From Quisquiliibacterium sp036525975 (lineage in GTDB: Bacteria; Pseudomonadota; Gammaproteobacteria; Burkholderiales; Burkholderiaceae_E), in contig DATCZK010000105.1 of NCBI GenBank assembly GCA_036525975.1, forward strand, positions 1 to 33,698: 33,698 nt of DNA. Direction: 5' to 3'. This document shows positions 1-7,846 of this stretch, piece after piece. Under the pieces are notes generated by a model. The model was given only the letters and a program-made list of their open reading frames with translations. It was not told where the DNA came from and did not search any database. The first letter of the stretch is position 1; each line of letters begins with the position of its first letter. Made by a program: the position numbers and the translations under genes.

Positions 1-639
1 CGGGTTCATCGTCATGTTGCCCCACAGCTTGATCCAGACCTCGCGCTCGATCCGCTCGCTCGGCTCGACCTCGAACCGCCCGGCGCGCAGCAGCGCGGCC
101 ACCGACTCGAGCCGCGCGGTGCGCGCGCCGCCCGGCTCGCCCAGGATCAGCCGCTCGCCGAGGCCGTGCACGACCACGCCCGGCTGCGGGCTCGACGCCG
201 CGAAGTGCACGACGCAGCCGAGCACGCGTTCGGGCGGGATGGCGCGCGCGATCGCTCCGGTGGGGTCGCAGGCCTCGAGCCGGGTGCCGCGCCAGCGCGG
301 GGCGAGGCCGCTGAAGAACCACCAGGGGATGCCGTTCATCGCGCTGACCACGACCGTCTCGGGCCCGATCAGCGGCCCGATCGTGCCGGCCACCGACGCG
401 ATCGACGTCGTCTTCACCGACACGATCACCACGTCCTGCGCGCCGATCGACTCGGGCCGCTCGTGCGCGTCGATCGCAACCGTGGTGCGGCGCTCGCCCT
501 CGACCAGCGTGAGGCCCGCGGCGCGCACCGCCTGCAGCGTCGCGCCGCGCGCGAGCGCCGCCACGCGCTGGCCCGAGGCCGCGATTCTCGCCGCGATCAT
601 GCCCCCGACCGCGCCCAGGCCGACCACGCACGCCTTCAT
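1..639 (-). CDS. panE: 2-dehydropantoate 2-reductase family protein (partial, C-terminus outside window)
   Basis: Ketopantoate reductases reduce 2-dehydropantoate to pantoate with NADPH in pantothenate/CoA synthesis; related ApbA-fold enzymes act on other 2-keto acids. Reading the minus strand from the ATG at 639 gives 213 codons that run off the left edge. The N-terminus is a Rossmann nucleotide-binding fold with GLGAVGG at residues 7-13. It is followed by a VSVKTT segment near residue 82, SAMNGIPWW near residue 107, and EVWIKLWGNMTMNP at the edge; the Lys-Leu-Trp-x-Asn element carries the family's catalytic lysine region. The NGIPWW form is common in betaproteobacterial paralogues that are not proven PanE, so the exact substrate is uncertain. 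A gap of 61 bases separates it from the DUF364 gene upstream on the same strand. Confidence 0.85.
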   Translation of the reverse strand, partial: MKACVVGLGAVGGMIAARIAASGQRVAALARGATLQAVRAAGLTLVEGERRTTVAIDAHERPESIGAQDVVIVSVKTTSIASVAGTIGPLIGPETVVVSAMNGIPWWFFSGLAPRWRGTRLEACDPTGAIARAIPPERVLGCVVHFAASSPQPGVVVHGLGERLILGEPGGARTARLESVAALLRAGRFEVEPSERIEREVWIKLWGNMTMNP

Positions 640-700
640 CGTGTTCGATTCGATCGGTTCATTGCGGACACCATGATAACCACGCGGCGGCGCGCGCCGC

Positions 701-1579
701 TCAGCCTCGGCGCCCGGCGGCGCGCGCGAGCAGCGCCGCCGCTCCCGGATACCCGCCCGCCTCGATGCAGTACTTGCGGACCTGCGCGCCCCAGGGCTCG
801 CCGCGCGAGAGCGCGCGCAAGAAGGCTTCGCGGTCGCGGATCGCGGTGCCCCCGAGCGCGTGCACGCCGCGCGCGAACAGCGCGTCGGGCAGGCAGCCGC
901 CGCCCGGCCCGACCAGCACCACGCGCTCGGCCGCGGCGCAGGCGGCGAGCACCGAGTCGAGCGTGTCGTTGAGGATCAGCGTCGTGGTCGCGAGCACCTT
1001 GTTGCACCGCGCGAGCTCGCGCCGGTCCAGCGTGACGACGAACCCCTCCTTCTCGCCGGCCTTGGCCGGATCGAGCTCGAGCACGACCAGCGACGCGCCG
1101 CTCGCGACGATCTGCCGCGTGAGCGGCGGAAACCAGCCCACCATCCCGACGCGGTCGCCCGGCGCCGGCGCGAGCCCCCCGATCGCGTCGCTCGCGGCGG
1201 GCGGCTCGTAGCGCGCGAGCCGGAACACGCGCTGCGAGAGCGCGTTGATCGCCGCCAGCCCGAGCGCGCGGCGCAGCGGCTGCGCGCTCGCGTACCCGCG
1301 CGCCAGCGCGAGCGACGATGCGCCCGCGAGCGCGGGCGGCTCGCGCGCGAGCGCGCCGAGGGTGCCCTCGAGCAGCACGTAGCTCAATCCGATCGAGCCG
1401 TCGTCGAGCTCGAGCGCGCAGAACTCGCCGTCCTTGCGGCCCGGCGTGAACGCGGGCGGCTGGTGCAGCGCGCGCACGGCGGGCGCCCCCAGCGCCTCGC
1501 AGGCGCGCTCGATGCCCTCGAGGAGCGCCCGGGTGAAAACGCGCGGCGGCCGCGCCGCTCGCCCCGGCGGGTCAGCCAC
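701..1579 (-). CDS. DUF364 / DUF4213 protein (putative heavy-metal chelation domain)
   Basis: A protein of about 292 residues with the DUF4213 N-terminal and DUF364 C-terminal architecture. Recognisable family segments are KDGEFCALELDDG, which begins the N-terminal part, VGMVGWFPPLTRQI in the middle, then TTTLILNDTLD and a glycine-rich GPGGGCLPDALFARGV. DUF364 proteins are described only as putative metal-chelating and have no settled biochemistry. I chose the GTG at 1579 because it overlaps the xerD stop by 8 nt, which implies translational coupling, and no ATG fits in the short space before the conserved part. It is therefore the second gene of a xerD-DUF364 unit. Two cysteines, in the RCNKV and RKYCIEAGG contexts, could bind a metal, but this is inference. 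Confidence 0.8.
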   Translation of the reverse strand: MADPPGRAARPPRVFTRALLEGIERACEALGAPAVRALHQPPAFTPGRKDGEFCALELDDGSIGLSYVLLEGTLGALAREPPALAGASSLALARGYASAQPLRRALGLAAINALSQRVFRLARYEPPAASDAIGGLAPAPGDRVGMVGWFPPLTRQIVASGASLVVLELDPAKAGEKEGFVVTLDRRELARCNKVLATTTLILNDTLDSVLAACAAAERVVLVGPGGGCLPDALFARGVHALGGTAIRDREAFLRALSRGEPWGAQVRKYCIEAGGYPGAAALLARAAGRRG

Positions 1580-2558
1580 GCGGATGGTGCCGCGCGTGCA
1601 GCGCGCGCAACCGCTCGCGCGCCACGTGCGTGTAGATCGTGGTGGTGGAGATGTCGGCGTGACCGAGCAGCAGCTGCACGACGCGCAGGTCGGCACCGTG
1701 GTTGAGCAGGTGGGTCGCGAACGCGTGGCGCAGCGAGTGCGGCGACATCGGCGCGACGACGCCGGCCACGATCGCGTAGCGCTTGATCAGCTTCCAGAAC
1801 ATCTGGCGCGACATCGGCCCGCCGCGCCGCGTGACGAACAGCGCGTCGGAGGCGCGCCGCCCGATCAGCTCGGCGCGCGCGCCCGCGAGGTAGCGCACGA
1901 TCCACTCGCGCGCCTGCTCGCCGATCGGCACGAGCCGCTCCTTGTCGCCCTTGCCCACCACGCGCACGACCCCTTCGTTGAGGCCCAGCTCCACCGTGCG
2001 CAGCGCCACCAGCTCGCTCACGCGCAGACCCGTGGCGTAGAGCAGCTCGAGCATGGCGCGGTCGCGCAACCCGAGCGAGCGCCCCGGATCGGGCGCCGCG
2101 AGCAGCGCCTCCACCTGCGCCTCCGACAGCGACTTGGGGAAGCGCGCGGGCTGGCGCGCCGAGCGCAGCTGCGACGTGGGGTCGTCGGCGCGCAGCTTCT
2201 GGCGCACGAGCCAGCGGTAGTAGCGCCGGAACACCGCGAGCCTGCGGTTGCCGCTCGCGGGGCGCGAACCGGGGTGGCGCGCGGCGATGTAGGCGAGCAG
2301 CTGGTCGGCGCCGGCCCGGGCGAGCCCGACGCCCGCGCCCCCGTCGCCGCCCGCACCGCCGTCGCCGCCGCCGTCGCCGCCCCCGTCGCCGTCGCCGCGC
2401 AGCCAGCGCGCGAGCATCAGCAGGTCGCGGCGGTAGGCCGCGAGCGTGTTGCGCGCGAGCCCGTCCTCGAGCAGCAGCGCGTCGCAGAAAGCCTCGACGC
2501 TGGCGACGTCGTCGGCGGTCTCGGTTCGCTTGCCGGGTTCGGCGGTGCGCTTGGGCAT
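1572..2558 (-). CDS. xerD: Tyrosine recombinase XerD with a Gly/Asp-rich insert
   Basis: With XerC, XerD resolves chromosome dimers at dif during cell division. The 328-residue product has an N-terminal SAM-like core-binding domain (about 15-135) and a C-terminal catalytic domain (about 145-320). All catalytic residues of the family are visible: Arg179 (YATGLRVSEL), Lys203 (GKGDKER), His274 and Arg277 (HSLRHAFATH), His300 (LLGHADIST) and nucleophile Tyr309 (IYTHV). The usual length is about 300. The excess is a low-complexity Gly/Asp/Ala run at residues 55-76 between helices of the core-binding domain. The start is the ATG at 2558 giving MPKRTAEPG; the frame stays open further upstream but without XerD-like sequence. 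It could formally be XerC, but the TTTIYTHVAxERL ending is XerD-like. Confidence 0.93.
   Translation of the reverse strand: MPKRTAEPGKRTETADDVASVEAFCDALLLEDGLARNTLAAYRRDLLMLARWLRGDGDGGGDGGGDGGAGGDGGAGVGLARAGADQLLAYIAARHPGSRPASGNRRLAVFRRYYRWLVRQKLRADDPTSQLRSARQPARFPKSLSEAQVEALLAAPDPGRSLGLRDRAMLELLYATGLRVSELVALRTVELGLNEGVVRVVGKGDKERLVPIGEQAREWIVRYLAGARAELIGRRASDALFVTRRGGPMSRQMFWKLIKRYAIVAGVVAPMSPHSLRHAFATHLLNHGADLRVVQLLLGHADISTTTIYTHVARERLRALHARHHPRG
2331..2396 (-). repeat. Tandem GGCGACGGCGGC-like repeats encoding the XerD Gly/Asp linker
   Basis: Degenerate 12-bp units, about five in number, code for xerD residues 55-76, a run of Gly with Asp at positions 56, 58, 62, 66 and 72 and Ala at 69 and 75. 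The repeat stays in frame, so copy-number change would lengthen or shorten the linker without a frameshift. Confidence 0.8.
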
Positions 2559-2638
2559 CGCACCGGATGCTATCGCACGAGCGCCGTCGCGCGAACGCCG
2601 TCGCGCCGGCGTCGTTGCAAACGCGCCGCGGCCCGCGC

Positions 2639-2731
2639 GGCGAGGACGGGGGGCGCCGGGCTGCCGCGCGGCGAGGCCGGGCGGCGCCGGGCTGCCTTGC
2701 GGGGAGGCCGGGCGGCGCTGGACTACACTGC
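2639..2731 (+). repeat. Three imperfect 31-bp tandem repeats upstream of the AEC permease
   Basis: Copies at 2639-2669, 2670-2700 and 2701-2731 share a core of the form GGCGAGGCCGGGCGGCGCCG. The third copy diverges at its right end into a TACACT hexamer (2724-2729), a possible -10, that ends 7 bases before the permease GTG start. Just to the left, an 11-bp direct repeat (CGCCGTCGCGC at 2582-2592 and 2596-2606) adds to the repetitive character of the 178-bp divergent xerD/permease intergenic region. Confidence 0.75.
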
Positions 2732-2736
2732 GCGCG

Positions 2737-3657
2737 GTGAACATCCCGGCCCTGCTCTTTCCCGAGATCGCGCTGATCGCGATCGGCTGGGCGCTGTACC
2801 GCAGCGGCAAGTTCAGCGACGCGTTCTGGAGCGGCGCCGAGCGCCTCGTGTACTTCGTGCTGTTCCCGGCGCTGCTGTTCGGCGCGCTGGTGCGCAACCC
2901 GGTGTCGATCGGCGCGTCGGCGCCGATGCTGCTCGCGGCGCTGGGCGCGTTCGCGGGCGGCGTGGCGGCGGGATTTCTCGCGCGCCCGGCGCTGTCGGCG
3001 AGCGAGCTGCGGTTCGCCTCCGGCGTGCAGTGCGCGTTTCGCTTCAACTCGTACATCGCGCTCGCGCTCGCGCTGCGCCTGGGCGGCGACTCGGGGCTCT
3101 CGCTCGCGGCGCTGCTGGTCGGGGTGTTCGTGCCGCCGGGCAACGTGGCCGCGGTGTTCGCGCTGGCGCGGCACTCGGGGGCCGGCGTGGCGCGCGAACT
3201 GGTGCGCAACCCGCTGGTGATCGCGACCGTGTCGGGGCTCACGGCGAAGGCGCTGGGCCTGCACCTGCCCGAACCGGTGGACGCGACGCTCACGCGCCTG
3301 GGGCAGGCCGCGCTCGGGCTCGGGCTGATCCTGGTGGGCGCCGGACTGAGGCTCGAGCGCGGCGCCGCGGCCGACGCCGCCGCCACCCGCGACGGCGTCC
3401 TGCTCGCCGCCTGGTTCGGCGCCACCAAGCTGCTGCTGATGCCGCTCGTCGCGCTCGCGCTCGCGCACCTGCTCGCGCTCGACCCGCTGGCGCGCGTGAT
3501 CGTGGTGCTGTTCTCGGCCGTGCCCCCGGCGCCGGCCGCCTACGTGCTGGCCACGCGCATGGGCGGCGACGGCCGCTTCGTCGCGCTGCTGCTCACCGCC
3601 TACATCCTCGCCTCGCTCGCCACGCTTCCGCTGTGGCTTTGGCTCGCGGGCCCCTGA
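2737..3657 (+). CDS. AEC (auxin efflux carrier) family permease
   Basis: A 306-residue inner-membrane protein with about ten hydrophobic segments spread evenly along its length, as in the AEC/MdcF family of secondary carriers, which move malonate, malate or other small organic acids. Typical features are the N-terminal ALLFPEIALIAIGW membrane segment, a VLFPALLFGAL segment near residue 45, and the NPLVIATVSGL and VPPAPAAYVLATRMGGD segments in the C-terminal half. The substrate cannot be read from the sequence. The start is the GTG at 2737, where the hydrophobic alignment begins; no clear ribosome-binding site precedes it and a TACACT hexamer lies only 7 nt upstream, so the message may be leaderless. 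It is divergent from xerD and converges on the TonB receptor gene with a 10-bp gap. Confidence 0.85.
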   Translation: MNIPALLFPEIALIAIGWALYRSGKFSDAFWSGAERLVYFVLFPALLFGALVRNPVSIGASAPMLLAALGAFAGGVAAGFLARPALSASELRFASGVQCAFRFNSYIALALALRLGGDSGLSLAALLVGVFVPPGNVAAVFALARHSGAGVARELVRNPLVIATVSGLTAKALGLHLPEPVDATLTRLGQAALGLGLILVGAGLRLERGAAADAAATRDGVLLAAWFGATKLLLMPLVALALAHLLALDPLARVIVVLFSAVPPAPAAYVLATRMGGDGRFVALLLTAYILASLATLPLWLWLAGP

Positions 3658-3667
3658 GCGCCGGCCC

Positions 3668-5935
3668 TCAGAACCGGTACGCGAGCTCGCCGTAGAAGGT
3701 GCGCCCGGGCTGGCGGTTGAACACGAAGTACTCGCGGTCGGCGAGGTTGTCGATCGCGAGGCTCACCGAGAGGTGCTTGTCGACGCGGTAGCCGACCTTG
3801 GCGCTGACGATGCCGTGCGCGTCGTAGGCGCCGTACACGCCCTGCGCCGTGTTCTGGTTGACGTCGTCGCCCGACGCGAACACGCGGCCCGTGTAGCGAT
3901 ACGACAGCGACCCCTTCCACGCGCCCCGCTCGATCCTCAGCCCGAGCGCCGCCGTCGTGCGCGGCACGTCGGTGAGGTTCTTGCCCACGCTGTCGGGCAC
4001 CGCGTCGTTGCGCGTGATCTCGTACTTGAACTGGTGGGTGAGCGACCCGAACACCGACAGGCCGTTCACGGCCGTGGGCCAGCTGGCGCTCGCCTCGATG
4101 CCGTTCACGTCGGCCTCGGCCGCGTTCTCGGTGCGCGTGAGCGTGGACGAGATGCGGCGGCGGTAGATCAGGTCGCTCAGCCGCTGGCGATAGACGGTGA
4201 CCGAGGCACGGCCGCCGCCGGCGAAGGTTGCGTCGGCACCGAGCTCGAAGGCGGTGACGCGCTCGGGCACGAGCGTGGGCGAGGCCTCGTTCACCGACAC
4301 GACGCCGGCCGTGGCGGTGGGCGAGGCCGAGCGCGAGTACAGGTCGAGCAGCGCCGGCGGCCTGAACCCCGAGCCGAGCGAGGCGCGCAGCGACAGCGCC
4401 GGGCTCGCCGCCCACACCAGCGCGAGCTTCGGGCTGAAGCGGTCGAAGCTGCGCCTGTCGTAGGTCTGCGCGAAAGCGGGCGCGGTGTGCTGGACGACCT
4501 CGCCCCAGGTCTCGAAGCGGTCGTAGCGGGCGCCGAGGTAGGCGGTGAGGTCGTGCTCGAGGTAGTGCTCGCTCTGCACGAACAGCGCCCGGTTCACCGC
4601 CGTGCCGCGGCTCTCGGTGCGCAGCGCGCCGCGCGTGGAGTCGTCGCGCCACAGCGCGAGGTCGGCGGTGCTGCGGTCGAGCGAGGCGCGCCCGAGCGCC
4701 GCGCCGGTCACGAGCACCCAGTTGCCCGACATCGGTATGCGCAGCGACGCGTCCATGTCCACGCGCTGGTTCGGCTGGTCGGTGTGCTCGCCCGGGCCGT
4801 AGTCGTATCCGGCGGCGCCGAACGCCGGCATCACGAAGCGGAAGCGGTGGCGCAGCTGGCCCAGGTTGGCGTTGAGCACCGTTCCGCCCGCGAACCTGTG
4901 TTCGAGCCGGGTGAAGAGCCGGATGTCGCGCTCGCTCGAGGGCGTGAAATTGACGAAATTGGACTCGCTCAGCGTGAGCCGGCGGGCGCCGCCGTCGTCG
5001 AAGGTGACCGCGCCCGAGTAGACCGGGTTGCCCGCGGCGTCGCGCAGGAACGCATCGAAGGGCGCGTAGCCCGTCGAGTAGCGCGCCCAGGCGGCGCCGG
5101 CCGTGAGCTTCGTGGCCGCGGCGAACTTGTAGTCGAGGCTGATCTGCGCGCTGTCCTGCTCCCAGGGGCGCGCGCCCTTCGTGCCCACCCACCACGCCGG
5201 CGCACCGCTCGTCGTGGTGGTGCGGATCGCGCCGGTGACCGGCGTGCCGGTGCTGCCGCTGGACTGGGTGCGCACCGTGTAATCGGACAGCGGGTCGCCG
5301 GCGCTCTCGCGGTGCGAGAGCGCGAGCGAAACGCCCAGGCCGCTGTCGTAGCGGCGCCGGTGCACCAGGCTCGCCCCGCGCTGCTGCAGGTTGCCCGCGC
5401 CCAAGCGGATCTCGGTGAGGGGTTCGTCGGCGCCGGCGGTGATGAAGTGCACGACGCCGCCCATCGCGTTGCCGCCGTACAGCGCCGAATAGGGCCCGCG
5501 CACCACCTCGACGCGCTCGAGCGCGTCGACCGGGATGCCCACGACGTTGATGCCGCCCGAGAGCGCGTTGTTCACCGGCTGGCCGTCCACCAGCACCAGC
5601 GTGCGCGGCGTGCGCGCAATGCCGCGCAGCGACAGCACCGCCTGCCCCGACGAGGGGAAGCCCTGCCCCAGCGCCGACCCGCGCACGTAGACGCCCGGCA
5701 CGCCCGCGATCGCGTCGCCGAAGCGCACCACGTCGCGCTCGGCGAGCGCCTGCGCGTCGACCACCGTGACGCTCGCCGGCACGCCGAGTTCGAGCGCCGG
5801 CGCGCGCGTTGCGGTCACGTTCACCGCGGAGAGCCCCGCGGCCGGGGCCTGCGCCGCCGCGGGCACCGCAGCCAGAACCGGGAGCGCGACGACAAATCGA
5901 GCGCAAGCCGTTGATAGAAAACGTTTTTCTTTCAT
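3668..5935 (-). CDS. TonB-dependent outer-membrane receptor
   Basis: The 755-residue precursor has a signal peptide (about 1-30, ending AAAQA), a probable TonB box around residues 35-44 (LSAVNVTATR), a plug domain with VEVVRGPYSALYGGNAMGG, and a 22-strand-type barrel ending in YGELAYRF with the usual terminal Phe. Such receptors import iron chelates, heme, cobalamin or other metal complexes with TonB-ExbBD energy. The layout is BtuB/siderophore-receptor-like, but the ligand cannot be told from sequence. The ATG at 5935 is preceded by a GAGGACGGAAAG ribosome-binding region. The gene is divergent from nirS across 164 bp. A TACACT -10 (5987-5982, minus) sits at the correct distance from the shared TTGA-N6-TCAA box, so induction together with nirS is plausible. 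Confidence 0.92.
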   Translation of the reverse strand: MKEKRFLSTACARFVVALPVLAAVPAAAQAPAAGLSAVNVTATRAPALELGVPASVTVVDAQALAERDVVRFGDAIAGVPGVYVRGSALGQGFPSSGQAVLSLRGIARTPRTLVLVDGQPVNNALSGGINVVGIPVDALERVEVVRGPYSALYGGNAMGGVVHFITAGADEPLTEIRLGAGNLQQRGASLVHRRRYDSGLGVSLALSHRESAGDPLSDYTVRTQSSGSTGTPVTGAIRTTTTSGAPAWWVGTKGARPWEQDSAQISLDYKFAAATKLTAGAAWARYSTGYAPFDAFLRDAAGNPVYSGAVTFDDGGARRLTLSESNFVNFTPSSERDIRLFTRLEHRFAGGTVLNANLGQLRHRFRFVMPAFGAAGYDYGPGEHTDQPNQRVDMDASLRIPMSGNWVLVTGAALGRASLDRSTADLALWRDDSTRGALRTESRGTAVNRALFVQSEHYLEHDLTAYLGARYDRFETWGEVVQHTAPAFAQTYDRRSFDRFSPKLALVWAASPALSLRASLGSGFRPPALLDLYSRSASPTATAGVVSVNEASPTLVPERVTAFELGADATFAGGGRASVTVYRQRLSDLIYRRRISSTLTRTENAAEADVNGIEASASWPTAVNGLSVFGSLTHQFKYEITRNDAVPDSVGKNLTDVPRTTAALGLRIERGAWKGSLSYRYTGRVFASGDDVNQNTAQGVYGAYDAHGIVSAKVGYRVDKHLSVSLAIDNLADREYFVFNRQPGRTFYGELAYRF

Positions 5936-5981
5936 CTTTCCGTCCTCGGGATGGCGAAGTTCAGTGGGATCGTTCGGACGC

Positions 5982-5987
5982 AGTGTA
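5982..5987 (-). promoter_or_regulatory. Candidate -10 element of the TonB-receptor promoter
   Basis: The minus-strand hexamer TACACT matches TATAAT at 4 of 6 positions. It would start transcription near 5975, which places the centre of the TTGA-N6-TCAA box (6016.5) at -41.5. There is no convincing -35, as expected for a class II activator-dependent promoter. Inference from spacing only. Confidence 0.4.
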
Positions 5988-6009
5988 TTTGCCCCGCGCC
6001 GCGCGTCGT

Positions 6010-6023
6010 TTGACCTCGCTCAA
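6010..6023. promoter_or_regulatory. FNR/DNR-type operator (TTGA-N6-TCAA) between TonB receptor and nirS
   Basis: The site reads TTGACCTCGCTCAA, two perfect TTGA half-sites separated by 6 bases, which is the recognition pattern of FNR, ANR and DNR proteins. Its centre is 6016.5. It lies at the expected -41.5 from predicted transcription starts on both strands (about 6058 for nirS and about 5975 for the TonB receptor). Matching recognition helices occur in the two Crp/Fnr regulators encoded at 9818-10510 and 10627-11322. Confidence 0.75.
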
Positions 6024-6045
6024 TGAACCGTTCGTGCAGTGCAGC

Positions 6046-6051
6046 GAAGAT
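6046..6051 (+). promoter_or_regulatory. Candidate -10 element of the nirS promoter
   Basis: GAAGAT (3 of 6 to TATAAT, with the key A2, A5 and T6) lies exactly where a -10 should be if the FNR/DNR box is centred at -41.5. The predicted start is near 6058, giving a leader of about 42 nt. Weak on its own and supported mainly by geometry. Confidence 0.35.
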
Positions 6052-6099
6052 CCTGTTTGGGGTACAGTTGGATTGCTCGGATTGAGCGAGGAGAGCGCT

Positions 6100-7830
6100 A
6101 TGAACAAGCTGTCAGGAACCGGCAAGGCCGCGTGGCTCGCGGCCGCGATCGCGCTGGGCGCAGTCGGGGCGACCCAGGCGCAGGAAAAGAAGGAACACAC
6201 GACGAAGCCCGAGGCCGCCTACCAGGCCGGCGGGTCTCCGCTCGCGGGCACCGACATGCACCAGAACGTGAACCCGAAGGCGCCGCCCATGACCAAGGCG
6301 GAGTTCGACGAGGGCCGCAAGATCTACTTCGAGCGCTGCGCGGGGTGCCACGGCGTGCTGCGCAAGGGCGCCACCGGCAAGGCGCTCACGACCGACATCA
6401 CGCTCGAGCGCGGCAGCGAGTACCTCAAGACCTTCATCAAGTACGGCTCGCCCGCCGGGATGCCCAACTGGGGCACCTCGGGCGACCTCACCGACGCCCA
6501 GGTGGACCTGATGGCGCGCTACATCCAGCAGGAGCCGCCCACGCCGCCCGAGTTCGGCATGGCCGAGATGAAGAACACGTGGAAAGTCCTGGTCGCGCCC
6601 GACAAGCGCCCGACCAAGAAGATGAACAAGTACAACATCGCGAACGTGTTCTCGGTCACGCTGCGCGACACCGGCGAGGTGGCGCTGATCGACGGCGACA
6701 CGAAGAAGATCATCAACATCGTCAAGACCGGCTACGCGGTGCACATCTCGCGGCTGTCGGCTTCCGGGCGCTACCTGTACGTGATCGGGCGTGACGCGAA
6801 GATCAACCTGATCGACCTGTGGATGGAAATGCCCGACAACGTGGCCGAGATCCGCGTGGGTCTCGAGGCGCGTTCGGTCGACACCTCCAAGTTCAAGAAG
6901 TACGCCGACAAGTACGCGATCGCCGGCTCGTACTGGCCGCCGCAGTACGTGATCATGAAGGGCGACACGCTCGAGCCGCTGAAGATCCAGGCGACGCGCG
7001 GGATGACGGTGGACACGCAGGAGTTCCACCCCGAGCCGCGCGTGGCGGCGATCGTGGCGGCGCACGACAAGCCCGAGTTCATCGTCAACGTGAAGGAAAC
7101 CGGCAAGGTCCTGCTGGTGGACTACAGCGACCTGAACAACCTCAAGACCACCGAGATCGGCGCCGCCCGCTTCCTGCACGACGGCGGCTGGGATTCCACC
7201 AAGCGCTACTTCCTGGTGGCGGCGAACCAGTCGAACAAGATCGCCGTGGTCGACAGCAAGGAGGGCAAGCTCACCGCGCTGATCGACGTGGGCAAGATCC
7301 CGCACCCGGGGCGCGGCGCGAACTTCAAGCATCCCAAGTTCGGCCCGGTCTGGGCCACCGGTCACCTGGGCGACGAGACCATCGCGCTCATCGGCACCGA
7401 CCCGAAGGGCCACAAGCAGAACGCCTGGAAAGTGGTGCAGACGCTCAAGGCGCAGGGCGGCGGGAACCTGTTCATCAAGACCCACCCGAAGTCGAGCAAC
7501 CTGTGGGTCGACACGCCGCTGAACCCCGACCCGAAGATCCACCAGTCGATCGCGGTGTTCGACCTGAAGAACCTCGACAAGCCCTTCGCGGTGCTGCCCA
7601 TCGGCGAGTGGGCCAACGTCGGCGAGGGCGCCAAGCGCATCACGCAGCCCGAGTACAACATGGCGGGCGACGAGGTGTGGTTCTCGGTCTGGAGCGCCAA
7701 GAACCAGGAGTCGGCGATCGTCGTGGTCGACGACAAGACCCGCAAGCTCAAGGCCGTGATCAAGGATCCGAAGCTGATCACCCCCACGGGCAAGTTCAAC
7801 GTGAACAACACCCAGCACGACGTCTATTGA
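6100..7830 (+). CDS. nirS: Cytochrome cd1 nitrite reductase NirS
   Basis: NirS reduces nitrite to nitric oxide in the periplasm, the defining step of denitrification, taking electrons from cytochrome c551 or azurin. The 576-residue precursor has a signal peptide (about 1-27, ATQA), an N-terminal cytochrome c domain with CAGCH at 80-84 and Met121 in GMPNW as probable sixth ligand, and a C-terminal eight-bladed heme d1 propeller. His215 (GYAVHISRLSASG) corresponds to the proximal d1 ligand. The two active-site histidines are both present, His360 (FLHDGGWD) and His402 (PHPGRGANF), which supports a catalytic NirS rather than the NirN homologue. A strong GAGGAGAG ribosome-binding site (6088-6095) precedes the ATG. 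It is first in nirS-nirM-(nirF-like) and likely induced through the box at 6010-6023. Confidence 0.97.
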   Translation: MNKLSGTGKAAWLAAAIALGAVGATQAQEKKEHTTKPEAAYQAGGSPLAGTDMHQNVNPKAPPMTKAEFDEGRKIYFERCAGCHGVLRKGATGKALTTDITLERGSEYLKTFIKYGSPAGMPNWGTSGDLTDAQVDLMARYIQQEPPTPPEFGMAEMKNTWKVLVAPDKRPTKKMNKYNIANVFSVTLRDTGEVALIDGDTKKIINIVKTGYAVHISRLSASGRYLYVIGRDAKINLIDLWMEMPDNVAEIRVGLEARSVDTSKFKKYADKYAIAGSYWPPQYVIMKGDTLEPLKIQATRGMTVDTQEFHPEPRVAAIVAAHDKPEFIVNVKETGKVLLVDYSDLNNLKTTEIGAARFLHDGGWDSTKRYFLVAANQSNKIAVVDSKEGKLTALIDVGKIPHPGRGANFKHPKFGPVWATGHLGDETIALIGTDPKGHKQNAWKVVQTLKAQGGGNLFIKTHPKSSNLWVDTPLNPDPKIHQSIAVFDLKNLDKPFAVLPIGEWANVGEGAKRITQPEYNMAGDEVWFSVWSAKNQESAIVVVDDKTRKLKAVIKDPKLITPTGKFNVNNTQHDVY

Positions 7831-7846
7831 ACAACGGAGCCCCCGG

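Noticed and set aside
1384..3468. A 694-codon minus-strand open frame overlapping xerD
   Set aside because: Low-complexity Arg/Gln/His-rich translation with no recognisable domain; it is a shadow of xerD and the permease.
3654..3671. Small inverted repeat CTGAG-N8-CTCAG joining the stops of the permease and TonB genes, considered as a bidirectional terminator
   Set aside because: Only a 5-bp stem and no T-run on either strand; too weak to call.
1434..3695. A 753-codon open frame on the plus strand across xerD and the permease
   Set aside because: It is Arg/Ala-rich antisense and out-of-frame translation typical of high-GC DNA; xerD and the AEC permease have clear family motifs in other frames.
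5922..5936. AAAACGTTTT-like near-palindrome at the start of the TonB receptor gene, considered as an operator
   Set aside because: It is made of the Lys-Glu-Lys-Arg-Phe codons at the start of a signal peptide, where AT-rich codons are usual; symmetry is imperfect.
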